A DNA stretch of 37,652 bases from Bog-473 sp035552095 (GCA_035552095.1 DASZMA010000126.1:1-37652); one strand, 5' to 3'; positions 8,541 to 16,534 are shown, numbered from the stretch's first letter. Notes: a model not told the origin generated them from the sequence alone. Translations and numbers: made by a program.

Positions 8541-9568
8541 AGGCCGGTGACGGCCGGCGAGTGGCGGAAGAACTGCTCCACGTCGTGCTCGTAGGTGTAG
8601 GAGGAGGACGACGTCTTGCCGGCGCTCCGCCGCAGGCGGAGGGCGCGGATGAAGCTCTGCACGGCGCCGGCGCTGGTGGCCTGGTACTCGAATCCGGTGG
8701 CGGCCAAGCGGCGGGTGTCGACCCCCCGCCCGTACCGCAGGAGGTCCTCCAGCTCGGTCGGGAGGTCGAAGAGACGGGAGAGCGGCCGGATTTTGAGCGG
8801 GCTGTAGGGGGAGAGCGGGATCAGGCGGGTGCCACAGATGCTGGCCACCTCGCTCCAGGGGAGGCGGCCGTCGCCGGCGGCGTTGTAGAGGCCGGGAATG
8901 CTTCCCCGCGTCACGTGTAGGAGGGCCCGCACGACGTCCTCCTCCTCGACGAACTGCAGCAGGGGATCGAACCCGAAAATCGAAGGGCACACCTGCCGTG
9001 AGAGGTTGCGGCTGATCGGGGTAGCCAAATGGGTCCCCAGCACATTGGCGAAGCGCAGCACCGTGACCAAGGTGGCCGGGTTGTCCTCGGAGAAGTCACG
9101 GACCAGGCCCTCAGCCTCAATGAGAGCCCGCTCGACGCTGTTGCGGGCCGGGCCGGGGCGGGGCGTGTCCTCCTGGAAGGTGCTGGGGTCCCGGGCCGAG
9201 GACCCGTAGACCAGGGTGGACGACTTGACCACGATGTGACGGACCGACGAGCCGGCGGTGCCGGCGGCGGCCAGCAGGTTCATGGTCCCGATCACATTGA
9301 TCTCGTGCAGGGCCCGACTGGAGACGGTGGCCGAGTTGGTGACCATGAAGGTGTGGAGGATGGTGTCGACCTGGGTCGCCTTCACAATGCGGTTCAGGAT
9401 TGAGTAGTTCTGGTCCGCCCGCACGAACTCCGCCCGCTCGAAGGGCACCGACGGGGTGCGGGCGCCCATACCGAGGATGACGTCCATGCTGGGGTCGGCC
9501 TCGAGGGCCTGGACCATGCGACCGCCCCAGAAGGTGTCGGCCCCGGTGACGAGGACGCGTCGAGCCAC
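8528..9568 (-). CDS. Atypical NAD-dependent epimerase/dehydratase-like SDR (Rv0501 family)
   Basis: This 346-residue extended SDR starts at GTG 9568. The Rossmann start is VLVTGADTFWGG, where the usual GxxGxxG is GxxxxxG; the same oddity occurs in Mycobacterium tuberculosis Rv0501 as I remember it, along with AEFVRADQN-type and DTILHTF-type segments and SSTLVYGSS. The catalytic YxxxK is not present at the expected place (region ARNSVERALIEAEGLV), so classical epimerase chemistry is doubtful and a binding or regulatory role is possible. It follows the acyltransferase gene by 12 bases. The same two families are neighbours in mycobacteria (Rv0501, Rv0502), which supports a shared envelope-lipid job. 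The C-terminal tail (about 305-346) is Ser/Tyr/His-rich and not family-like. Confidence 0.82.
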   Translation of the reverse strand: MARRVLVTGADTFWGGRMVQALEADPSMDVILGMGARTPSVPFERAEFVRADQNYSILNRIVKATQVDTILHTFMVTNSATVSSRALHEINVIGTMNLLAAAGTAGSSVRHIVVKSSTLVYGSSARDPSTFQEDTPRPGPARNSVERALIEAEGLVRDFSEDNPATLVTVLRFANVLGTHLATPISRNLSRQVCPSIFGFDPLLQFVEEEDVVRALLHVTRGSIPGLYNAAGDGRLPWSEVASICGTRLIPLSPYSPLKIRPLSRLFDLPTELEDLLRYGRGVDTRRLAATGFEYQATSAGAVQSFIRALRLRRSAGKTSSSSYTYEHDVEQFFRHSPAVTGLADH

Positions 9569-9580
9569 GGCGGACCAGCC

Positions 9581-10462
9581 TCAGCCGAACCACACGCTGC
9601 GCCGGTCGCGCAGCATGTCGTAGACGGACTCCTGCAGCTGGGTCCGGATGTTCTCCGCCTCTTCCATCACCCGACTCTTGGAGTAGCGCTCCTGGTCGGG
9701 CGGGACGTCGAAATGGATGGGGTCGAGCACGCGCAGCTTGAACTTGGCCGGAAAGGGCATGACGATCCCGAGCGGGCCCATGGCCAGAAGGTTGGCCGTG
9801 ATCGGGAAGTAGGGGACCCCAATTGCCTTGGCCAGCGTGGGCAGGCGGAACAGGACCGGCATGGCCTCCTCGGAGCCGATGACGGCGATGGGGATCACCG
9901 GCACCCCGGCCCGCATGGCGATCTCGACGAAACCGCCCCGACCGAAGCGCCGGAGCTGGTAGCGGTCGGTGAACGACTTCGAGGGGCCCTTGGTGCCCTC
10001 GGGGAAGACCAGGGCCAGTTGCTTCTGCTCCTTGAGCAGCCGGTAGGCGTTGGCCGGGCGGGCGGACACACCACCAGACCGGGCCCAGAGCGTGCCGATG
10101 ACCGGGACGGTGCGGAAGAAGTAGTCGGCCAGCCCGTAGACGGGCCGTTCCAGCTCCTTCTCAATGCCGTGCATGATCACCGGCGCGTCGGAGGGGATGG
10201 CGCCGGCGTGATTGGCCACCAGCAGTGCGCCGCCGTCGGCCGGGATCTTCTCCAGCCCTTCCCACTCGGCCCGGAACCACTTCGAGTAGATGGGCTCGTA
10301 AATGGCCCGAGCCAGGGCCCGGGTGCGCTCGGAGCGACCCCACTCATCGACATCGGACAGCCGGGGGTCCTCCACCGGCTCCGGCGCCTCGGGCGGGATC
10401 CGGATCGGCACAATGGCGGTGGAGCGCTTCTTTTCCGCGGCGACCGGGCGCCCGTTACTCAC
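9581..10462 (-). CDS. PlsC-type lysophospholipid acyltransferase (Rv0502 family)
   Basis: This 293-residue protein starts at GTG 10462. It carries the acyltransferase block I in VANHAGAIPSDAPVI (His and Asp of the catalytic dyad, with the longer spacing seen in the NHxG subgroup), block III FPEGTKGPSK for phosphate binding, and block IV GVPVIPIAVIGSEEAMP. It should transfer an acyl chain from acyl-CoA or acyl-ACP to a glycerolipid at the inner face of the membrane. The N-terminal 60 residues are polar and divergent. It lies 45 bases after the GT2 gene and just ahead of the Rv0501-like SDR, in one minus-strand operon. Confidence 0.88.
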   Translation of the reverse strand: MSNGRPVAAEKKRSTAIVPIRIPPEAPEPVEDPRLSDVDEWGRSERTRALARAIYEPIYSKWFRAEWEGLEKIPADGGALLVANHAGAIPSDAPVIMHGIEKELERPVYGLADYFFRTVPVIGTLWARSGGVSARPANAYRLLKEQKQLALVFPEGTKGPSKSFTDRYQLRRFGRGGFVEIAMRAGVPVIPIAVIGSEEAMPVLFRLPTLAKAIGVPYFPITANLLAMGPLGIVMPFPAKFKLRVLDPIHFDVPPDQERYSKSRVMEEAENIRTQLQESVYDMLRDRRSVWFG

Positions 10463-10507
10463 CCGGCCATGGTACCGACAGTTGGCGCCCCGGCTCTCCG
10501 GAGCCGA

Positions 10508-11587
10508 TCAGCTGACGATGGAGGCGACCGGGTCATCGTCCCGGGTCCCCGACAGCGGCGCCAGTTGGCCCAGCTGCGCCGTCGACAGGACGGTCCGCTC
10601 CAGGACCGCCGCTGGCAGCAGCGTCCCGATCCGCTCCGCCACCGCGATCCGTTCGGCCTCGCTGGTCATGGGGCAGAGCACCAGCACGGCCCCGTCCGAA
10701 CGGCGCAGGAGCATCAGGTGGGAGGCGAGCGCAGGGCGGAGCAGGTCAATGGGGCGGGAGGCGCCCGCGCCGCCACCGGGCAGCGTCACCACCAAGGTCT
10801 CGACCGGGGGGGCGGACCGGGCGCCGCGTCCGGCCCGGACCACATCGCGGGCCATGGAGACCGCGTCGAACCAGGGCCGGATGCGGCTCCCCTTGACGCG
10901 CAACCAGTGCACGGGGACCTCGGCAATGGAGAGGCCGAGTCGACGGGACAGGGCCAGTACCTCCACGTCGAAGGCGAACCGCTCCACCACCGTGCAGTGA
11001 AAGAGGAGCTTGGCCGCCGGGGCCCGGAAGGCCTTGAAGCCGCACTGGGTGTCGTCGAGCGAGACGCGGGTCACCGCGTTCACCAGCCGGTTGAAGACCC
11101 GGTTCATGACGGACCGCCGCAGGCTGGAGCGGTTCACCGACGCGCCCGAGGCCGCGCGCGAGCCGATGGCCAGGTCGGCCCCGGCCAGAGCGGCCATGAA
11201 CTCGGGGGTCTGCGCCGGGTCGATCGACATGTCGGCATCGGCGAAGGCGATGACCGGAGCGGTGGCGGCGGCCACGCCGGCCCGGACGGCGGCCCCTTTG
11301 CCGCGATTCTCCGGGAGTCGAACCACTTTGACGTGGGGAAATGGAGAGAAGAGCTCGGCGGCCCGCGCGGCGGTGTCATCGCTGCTGCCGTCATCGACCA
11401 CGACGAACTCGGTGGCGGCGGCGGCGATGGCGCCGGCGGAAACGGCATGGCGCAGTCGGGCCACCCCCTCCTCCAGGCGCGCCCCTTCGTTGTAGGCCGG
11501 GATGACCAGCGACAGGGTCAGGGCGGACGCCGCCGCCGGCTCCGGGCTGTCCGCCCCTTCGATCCGAGTCACCGTGCCATTCTCCAC
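10508..11587 (-). CDS. Polyprenyl-phosphate glycosyltransferase, DPM1-like, with extra C-terminal domain
   Basis: This 359-residue protein starts at GTG 11587 with GGGAG about nine bases upstream. Residues about 22-245 are a GT2 domain of the dolichyl-phosphate mannose/glucose synthase type: LSLVIPAYNEGARLEEGV, FVVVDDGSSDDT, NRGKGAAVRAGV, the metal-binding FADADMS, and DTQCGFKAFR. Such enzymes make a polyprenyl-phosphate sugar used as donor by GT-C enzymes outside the membrane, which fits the GT-C genes at 1 and 14885. No C-terminal GtrA-like or transmembrane segment follows. Instead there are about 110 residues (VETLVVTLPGG onward) that I cannot place; they look like a small alpha/beta domain. 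Confidence 0.88.
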   Translation of the reverse strand: MENGTVTRIEGADSPEPAAASALTLSLVIPAYNEGARLEEGVARLRHAVSAGAIAAAATEFVVVDDGSSDDTAARAAELFSPFPHVKVVRLPENRGKGAAVRAGVAAATAPVIAFADADMSIDPAQTPEFMAALAGADLAIGSRAASGASVNRSSLRRSVMNRVFNRLVNAVTRVSLDDTQCGFKAFRAPAAKLLFHCTVVERFAFDVEVLALSRRLGLSIAEVPVHWLRVKGSRIRPWFDAVSMARDVVRAGRGARSAPPVETLVVTLPGGGAGASRPIDLLRPALASHLMLLRRSDGAVLVLCPMTSEAERIAVAERIGTLLPAAVLERTVLSTAQLGQLAPLSGTRDDDPVASIVS

Positions 11588-11632
11588 CGGGCGCCGCTCC
11601 CTATCCGGTCGGGGTGGCGGTCCGCTCCGCCG

Positions 11633-12946
11633 CTAGGGCCGGGCGGCGCCGATGAGGCCCGAGGTGAAAATGGGGGAGTAGGACACCGTTGACCCGGTGA
11701 ACGGGGCCTGAATCACCGTGTCGGTGCCATAGGGACCAGATCCGACATACATGACGACGTGGTCGACCGCGCTATCCCCGTCCAGGTTGTAGTAGTAGAG
11801 CAGATCACCCGGCTCGAGTGCGCTGAGGGAGACGTGGGGGAGGTCGGGCCACTGGGATTCGGTGGTCCTCGGGATGGAGACACCGGCCCGGGCCCACGCC
11901 CATTGGACCAGACCCGAACAGTCGAAGCCCGTCGCGGGGCTGTTGCCGCCGAAGACATACGGCACGCCCAGCTGCGAGACGGCGGCCTGTACGGCGGTCA
12001 TCTGGCCTCCGGAGCCCGACCCGGTGCCGCCCACCGGCCCCGAGGCGCCCGTGTGCGACCCGGCACCGGCCTGGTTGGCGGCGGTGGTGGCGGCCGCCCC
12101 GCTGGCCGAACCCCCGACCGCGCCGGCGATGGCGGCCGCGGCGGCCGCGGCGGCGGCGGCTTTCTGCGCCTGGGCGGCGGTGGCCGCCTTGGCCGCGGCG
12201 GCTGCTTCCTGCTGCGCTTCCTCCACCGCGGCTTGGGCCACCTCTTGCGCGAACTGTCCCTGGACCTGGCTCAGGGTCTGCTTGGTCTGCGCCGCCGCCT
12301 GCTGGTTGGCCAGGGCCAGTGACTTGGCCTGGCTGGCCTCCGACTGGGCCTGGGCTTCGGCGGACTGCTGCTGGGCCTTCTGGCCGACCAGCTGGGACTG
12401 CACGGCCTGGAGGGCGTCACGGGCCTGGTTGAGGTTGCCCACGATCTGCTGGTTGTACTGGTCACGGGCGCTGTTGAGGTTGGCCGAGTTCGAGAACAGG
12501 GAGTCGAACTTGGTCTCGGGCGTGGCGTAGATATACGCCTTGAGCGCATCATTGGCCAGGTGGCGCTTGTCCGTGGCCACGGCCGCCTTGGTGCGGACGA
12601 TGTTGGCGTCAATGGCCTGCAGCGCGTTCTGCGCATTCTGCAGGGCCTCCACCGCGGTGTCGTAGCGGCCATCGAGGACCTGGGATTGCTGCTCCTCCTG
12701 GGTCAGCGTGGCTTCGACTGAGGCCACCTGGGCTTTGGTGGCGTTGAGCTGGGCCTGATTGGGTGCGGGCCCGGGCGTGGTCGTCGGGGTGGTCGCTCCG
12801 GTGGCGCCCGCTCCGGGCGCGGCAATGCCGGCGAGCCCCGACGCTCCCGCGCCGACGAGCCCGAGCAAGGTGGCGACGAGCGCGCCGCGAGCCCAGTGGG
12901 CGCGCCGGCCTCGGCAGCCAGTGTTCCGACAATTCACTGCAGCCAC
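11633..12946 (-). CDS. Secreted NlpC/P60 peptidoglycan hydrolase with coiled coil, RipA/RipC-like
   Basis: This 437-residue protein has a secretion signal (Arg-rich start, hydrophobic core ALVATLLGLVGAGASGLAG), a long coiled coil (about residues 60-250), an Ala-rich hinge, a Gly/Ser/Thr linker, and a C-terminal NlpC/P60 domain. Catalytic residues are visible: Cys in FDCSGLVQWAWA and His in DHVVMYVG. The third position is in VIQAPFTG, where Gln replaces the more usual His. The family cleaves peptide stems of peptidoglycan, often at division, and the coiled coil is the usual site of autoinhibition or partner binding. The frame is open back to 13276, but GTG 12946 fits best: a TACTGT box ends seven bases before it and the signal peptide follows directly (GTG 12937 is an alternative). 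Confidence 0.9.
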   Translation of the reverse strand: MAAVNCRNTGCRGRRAHWARGALVATLLGLVGAGASGLAGIAAPGAGATGATTPTTTPGPAPNQAQLNATKAQVASVEATLTQEEQQSQVLDGRYDTAVEALQNAQNALQAIDANIVRTKAAVATDKRHLANDALKAYIYATPETKFDSLFSNSANLNSARDQYNQQIVGNLNQARDALQAVQSQLVGQKAQQQSAEAQAQSEASQAKSLALANQQAAAQTKQTLSQVQGQFAQEVAQAAVEEAQQEAAAAAKAATAAQAQKAAAAAAAAAAIAGAVGGSASGAAATTAANQAGAGSHTGASGPVGGTGSGSGGQMTAVQAAVSQLGVPYVFGGNSPATGFDCSGLVQWAWARAGVSIPRTTESQWPDLPHVSLSALEPGDLLYYYNLDGDSAVDHVVMYVGSGPYGTDTVIQAPFTGSTVSYSPIFTSGLIGAARP

Positions 12947-12959
12947 TCTGGCAACAGTA
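12947..12959 (-). promoter_or_regulatory. Candidate leaderless -10 box of the NlpC/P60 gene
   Basis: On the minus strand TACTGT (12959-12954) is followed by seven bases and then GTG 12946. It also contains GATACT shifted by two bases. No convincing -35 box is seen. It lies in the 146-bp divergent region shared with the esterase promoter. Confidence 0.4.
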
Positions 12960-13057
12960 TCCCCTCCACCCCCCGTGACTGAGGCACCCTTTCCACCTCT
13001 GAGCTGGGACGGTGTGGGTCGGGAGAGCCGACGGCGCGGCACCACAGCCGGTAGTGG

Positions 13058-13092
13058 TTGACCATGGAGGGATACCTCCATATGGTGCCGCC
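13058..13092 (+). promoter_or_regulatory. Esterase promoter with palindromic operator in the spacer
   Basis: TTGACC (13058-13063), a 17-base spacer, TATGGT (13081-13086) and then six bases to the ATG at 13093 make the best sigma-70-type promoter in the window, with transcription predicted at the start codon. The segment 13061-13086 is a near-palindrome: ACCATGGAGG, then GATA, then CCTCCATATGGT, identical arms apart from two extra bases in the right arm. It covers the end of the -35, the whole spacer and the -10, the classical position for a repressor site (TetR, MarR or GntR type). No regulator gene is adjacent. Confidence 0.65.
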
Positions 13093-14664
13093 ATGGACAA
13101 GATCGTGACGGTGGCCGGGGGTCGTCTGCGCGGGGTGTGGCGGGGAGACGTCTGGTCGTTCTCCGGCATTCCCTACGCCCAGCCGCCGGTCGGGGAGTTG
13201 CGCTGGCGGCCACCGGGCCCGGTGGCGCCGTGGGACGGCGTACACCAGGCTTCGTCGTTCGGGGCGATCGCGCCACAGGCGGCGGCCCTGCCGGGAGTCA
13301 CCAGCCCGGCTGATCCCGGGGCCTCTGAGCCGCAGAGCGAGGATTGCCTGACCCTCAACGTCTGGACCCCGGAGGTACCCGAGGAGCCCACGATGGCACC
13401 GGGGACGGGGCGCCCGGTGATGGTGTGGATCCACGGCGGGGGTTTCACCGGCGGCAGCGGCTCCGTCTTTCTCTACCGCGGCGGCGAGCTGGTCCGCAAC
13501 GGCGACGTGGTCGTCGTCACCATCAACTACCGCCTGGGCGCGCTGGGTTTCCTGGGCCATCGCGATCTGGCCGACCCCGACGGCCTGGTCGGCAACTGGG
13601 GACTCCAGGACCAGCTGGCCGCGCTGCGTTGGGTGCGTGACCACATCGCCCAATTCGGCGGCGACGCCCGGAACGTAACGATCTTCGGCGAGTCGGCCGG
13701 CGGATTCAGCGTGGCCACCCTGATGGGCACGCCGTCGGCGGCCGGACTGTTCCGGCGGGCGGTCGTCCAGAGCGGGGGGGTGCACGTGCACTCCATCGAC
13801 GAGGCCGAGCGCGCCGGTGACCGACTGGCCCGGGCGCTGGGCGTGTCGTCGTGCCGCCGCGACGTCCTGGGCCCGATCCCGGCCGCTGAACTGGTGGCCG
13901 CCACGGCCGAGGTGGGTCGGCACCGACCCGACCCCGGCCTGATCCCACTTCCGTTCCTCCCGGTGGTGGACGGTGCGTTCCTGCCCCAACACCCCTTGGC
14001 CGCAGTGGAGCAGGGCGCCGCCCGGGAGGTTGATCTGCTCATCGGGACCAACCGCGACGAGCTCACCCTGTTCGGCTTGGGAAACCCGGCGCTGCTGGCC
14101 CTCGATGAGCCCGGGGTGCTCCGGTGGGCGGCCAACGCGGCGCCCGACGTGCCGACCGAGGAGCTCGTGGCGGGCTACCGGCAGGCCCGGCTCGAGCGCG
14201 GTGAGAGCGTCGAAACCCGAGCGCTCTGGGTGGCCATGGGGACCGATGGGATTTTCCGCTGGCCCAGCCTCCAACTGGCGGCGGCCCAGCGGGCCCAGGG
14301 CGCCCCCACCTACGTCTACCTGTTCGACTGGGAGTCCCCGGCCTTCGACGGGGTGCTGGGGTCGACCCACGCCCTGGAGTTGCCGTTCGTCTTCGGCGCT
14401 GTGCACGTGCCGGCGGTGCAGCTCTTCTCCGGTCGCGGCCCCGAGGTGGATCTCCTGTCGTCCCGCATGCAGCGGGCCTGGCTGGCCTTTGCCCGCGGCG
14501 GGGACCCATCCCACGACGGACTGGGCGACTGGCCAACCTGGGATCCGCAGACCCGGTCGACCATGATGTTCGGCCCCCACACCGGCGTGGTGGATGCGCC
14601 GCGCGACCCGGAGCTGTCGGTGTGGGAGCAGTACCGACCCCTCTTTGCCGGAGTGCCGAGTTAG
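13093..14664 (+). CDS. Type B carboxylesterase/lipase
   Basis: This 523-residue alpha/beta hydrolase has the usual length of bacterial type B carboxylesterases. It shows SGIPYAQPPVGELRW near the start, SEDCLTLNVWTP, the oxyanion-hole HGGGFTGGSG, the nucleophile elbow FGESAGGFSV, the acid region GTNRDELTLFG, and the His region STHALELPFVF. It hydrolyses carboxylic esters in the cytoplasm; substrate unknown. Its in-frame frame extends to 13012, but ATG 13093 is placed six bases after a perfect promoter and gives the canonical family N-terminus (VTVAGGRLRG). The gene is single and divergent from the NlpC/P60 operon. Confidence 0.93.
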   Translation: MDKIVTVAGGRLRGVWRGDVWSFSGIPYAQPPVGELRWRPPGPVAPWDGVHQASSFGAIAPQAAALPGVTSPADPGASEPQSEDCLTLNVWTPEVPEEPTMAPGTGRPVMVWIHGGGFTGGSGSVFLYRGGELVRNGDVVVVTINYRLGALGFLGHRDLADPDGLVGNWGLQDQLAALRWVRDHIAQFGGDARNVTIFGESAGGFSVATLMGTPSAAGLFRRAVVQSGGVHVHSIDEAERAGDRLARALGVSSCRRDVLGPIPAAELVAATAEVGRHRPDPGLIPLPFLPVVDGAFLPQHPLAAVEQGAAREVDLLIGTNRDELTLFGLGNPALLALDEPGVLRWAANAAPDVPTEELVAGYRQARLERGESVETRALWVAMGTDGIFRWPSLQLAAAQRAQGAPTYVYLFDWESPAFDGVLGSTHALELPFVFGAVHVPAVQLFSGRGPEVDLLSSRMQRAWLAFARGGDPSHDGLGDWPTWDPQTRSTMMFGPHTGVVDAPRDPELSVWEQYRPLFAGVPS

Positions 14665-14673
14665 CGCTCGCCG

Positions 14674-14679
14674 TATGAT
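14674..14679 (+). promoter_or_regulatory. Candidate -10 box of the tRNA gene
   Basis: TATGAT lies 25 bases upstream of the first base of the tRNA. No clear -35 is found at 16-18 bases; a TTGCCG sits 23 bases upstream. Confidence 0.35.
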
Positions 14680-14704
14680 CCGCCGGGTGAATCTGTAGCG
14701 GCTC

Positions 14705-14781
14705 GGGGGCGTAGCCCAATCGGCAGAGGCAGGGCGCTTAAACCGCCTCCAGTGAGGGTTCGAGTCCCTCCGTCCCCACCA
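14705..14781 (+). tRNA. tRNA-Leu, anticodon UAA, with short variable loop
   Basis: The cloverleaf folds by eye. The acceptor stem is GGGGGCG/CGTCCCC (one G-U), with TA at 8-9. The D-arm has a 3-bp stem GCC/GGC and an 11-base loop CAATCGGCAGA. The anticodon stem is GGGCG/CGCCT with loop CTTAAAC, so the anticodon is TAA. The T-arm is GAGGG/CCCTC with loop TTCGAGT. The discriminator is A (14778) and CCA is encoded (14779-14781). The D-arm layout is that of class II tRNA-Leu; E. coli tRNA-Leu(UAA) also has a 3-bp stem and an 11-base loop. The variable region is only five bases (CCAGT, 14749-14753), whereas leucine tRNAs normally have a long variable arm. It should read UUA, a very rare codon here. 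Confidence 0.88.
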
Positions 14782-14793
14782 GAAAATTCACGA

Positions 14794-14820
14794 AGCAACG
14801 GAGGCTCCCAAACCGTTGTT
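14794..14820 (+). terminator. Hairpin 3' of the tRNA
   Basis: AGCAACGG (14794-14801) pairs with CCGTTGTT (14813-14820), eight pairs including one G-U, around an 11-base loop. It starts 13 bases after the CCA. There is no real U-tract, so its role as a terminator is uncertain. It lies upstream of my chosen start for the next gene. Confidence 0.4.
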
Positions 14821-14884
14821 CGATACGATCTACCCGGCATGGAGGGTGCCGAGAACCGGGTTGTCTTCCGGGAAGCCATCCGAC

Positions 14885-16534
14885 GTGAAGCCTGACAGCA
14901 ACGCGGTGGCGCGGGCCGGGCGCATCGGAGGCCGGCCGGGCTGGCGCCGTTGGTTCGACTCGGTTCAGGCCCCGTTGTCGTGGTTGCTGGCCGGCGTCGG
15001 CATCGGGCTACGTATCCGCCAGTACGCGTTCCGTCGATCACTGTGGAACGACGAGGCGTCGTTGGCCGTCAACATCATCAGCCGCAGCTACGGCGGGCTC
15101 ACCCGGAAGCTCGCCATTGAGCAGGGGGCGCCGATCGGCTTCCTGTGGTTGGAGAAGACAGCGACCGAACTCTTCGGGATCAGCGAGTACGCCCTGCGAC
15201 TGGTGCCGCTCCTGGCCGGCATCGCCAGCGTCCTGATCTTCCGGAGCCTGGTGGTGCGGCTGCTGGTGCCGGTCGCCGCCAACATGGCCCTCTGCCTGTT
15301 CGCCGTGGCGCCCGCCCTCGTCTACTACGCCAGCGAGTCCAAGCAATACGGCATGGACGTCTTTGCCGCTGTCGCACTGGCCCGGTTCCTGCCCGCTCTG
15401 TTGCAGGGGCCGATGCGCTGGAGCAAGAGCCTCTGGTGGGGAGGCACGGCGTCGGTGCTGGTGTGGTGCTCGTTCCCCGCTGCCTTTGTGTGCGGCGCGG
15501 TATCCCTGGTCGTCGCCCTGGCCATGACGCGGCGACGAAGGTGGGCTCAACTGGCGGCGTTCGTGGCCGGTTGCGCCATGTGGGTGGCGAGCCTGGCGGT
15601 TGAGTACTTCGTGGCCTTGCGGTCGCTGCACTCCGATCCGAAATTGTTGGGCTACTGGGCCTACGCGTTTCCACGACGTCCGCTGGCGCTGGGCTCGACC
15701 CTGAGCTGGTTCAACCGGGATCTGCATGTGCTGATCGGCTTCCCCTGGCATCTGCAGGTCTTCTGGCTCACGGCGACCCTGCTCGTCCTCGGGTGGATCG
15801 TTCTGCTGGGGCGCCGGACGGCCGCCGGGTTGTTCGTGCTGGTTCTGCTGGCCGCCGTGGCCGTGGCGGCGATCGTGCACGACTACCCGATGGCGGACCG
15901 GCTGGTGCTGTTCACCGTTCCGTTCGTGTGCCTGCTGCTGGGGGCGGCGGTGATGCTGTCGTCGAGAGCCCTCATCCAGATCGGCCTGGTCGCCCTGGTG
16001 GCGATCGCCAGTGCCACTGCGTTCGCCAGCGCGGGATCGGCCATCGTCCATCCCTACACCAAGACCGAGTGGCGGGAGGCGTACGTGTACGTGCAGCACC
16101 ATGAGAAACCGGGCGATGCCGTCCTCTTCGAGTGGGAGGGCGTGCCCGACTATCTCTACTATCACCAGGCGCTGGGAGTGAATGCGGTCGGCGCCTTCCG
16201 GTTGTCGGGCAGCCCCACGTCCTGTTACAACGCGCTGCAGTTCACGAAGCTGGCGCCGTGGCCGCGAGTGTGGCTGGTGCTCGGGATCGACCCTGATTCC
16301 GAGGAGGGACATCCCGCGGCCCATTACGCCGCTGCCTTCGGCCATATCGGACGGATCTCATCGGTGTTCAACGCCCCCGGGCCGGCGGCGGCCATGCTGC
16401 TCACCATCACCCCACATCACAACCGCTCACTGGCCCCGCTGCCTGCTCCGCCGTGGCAACCCGCTCCGTACGGGTGCATCACCATTCAGATCACTTCATT
16501 CAGCTCCACGTTGGCGGCCATCGGCCGCGGCTGA
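14885..16534 (+). CDS. GT-C family membrane glycosyltransferase, GT39/GT83-like
   Basis: This roughly 549-residue polytopic protein has a polar N-terminus, then RRSLWNDEASLAVNI, the acidic first-loop motif (WNDEA) typical of GT-C enzymes related to ArnT and protein O-mannosyltransferases. Around ten hydrophobic helices follow to about residue 395, then a soluble domain of about 150 residues on the outside (YTKTEWREAYVYVQHH onward). It should take a polyprenyl-phosphate sugar and glycosylate an acceptor outside the membrane, and could use the product of the GT2 at 10508. The start is uncertain: the frame opens at TTG 14816, with GTG 14846 and GTG 14885 as in-frame options; I use 14885, preceded by a weak GGGAAG. 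Conserved sequence begins after it. Confidence 0.8.
   Translation: MKPDSNAVARAGRIGGRPGWRRWFDSVQAPLSWLLAGVGIGLRIRQYAFRRSLWNDEASLAVNIISRSYGGLTRKLAIEQGAPIGFLWLEKTATELFGISEYALRLVPLLAGIASVLIFRSLVVRLLVPVAANMALCLFAVAPALVYYASESKQYGMDVFAAVALARFLPALLQGPMRWSKSLWWGGTASVLVWCSFPAAFVCGAVSLVVALAMTRRRRWAQLAAFVAGCAMWVASLAVEYFVALRSLHSDPKLLGYWAYAFPRRPLALGSTLSWFNRDLHVLIGFPWHLQVFWLTATLLVLGWIVLLGRRTAAGLFVLVLLAAVAVAAIVHDYPMADRLVLFTVPFVCLLLGAAVMLSSRALIQIGLVALVAIASATAFASAGSAIVHPYTKTEWREAYVYVQHHEKPGDAVLFEWEGVPDYLYYHQALGVNAVGAFRLSGSPTSCYNALQFTKLAPWPRVWLVLGIDPDSEEGHPAAHYAAAFGHIGRISSVFNAPGPAAAMLLTITPHHNRSLAPLPAPPWQPAPYGCITIQITSFSSTLAAIGRG

Noticed and set aside
9713..11692. 659-residue plus-strand open frame
   Set aside because: Antisense to the acyltransferase and DPM1-like genes; the translation is dominated by Gly, Arg, Asp and His, as expected from a GC-rich shadow frame.
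12120..12240. GCC/GGC-rich repeats as a simple sequence repeat element
   Set aside because: They encode the Ala-rich hinge of the NlpC/P60 protein in frame.
12934..14580. 548-residue minus-strand open frame opposite the esterase
   Set aside because: Low-complexity Gly/Arg/His/Pro composition, no motif, and it lies exactly antisense to a fully motif-supported carboxylesterase.
14705..14900. tRNA-adjacent integration site (attB) with an island downstream
   Set aside because: No integrase, no repeated tRNA 3' end downstream in the window, and no change in base composition beyond the tRNA.
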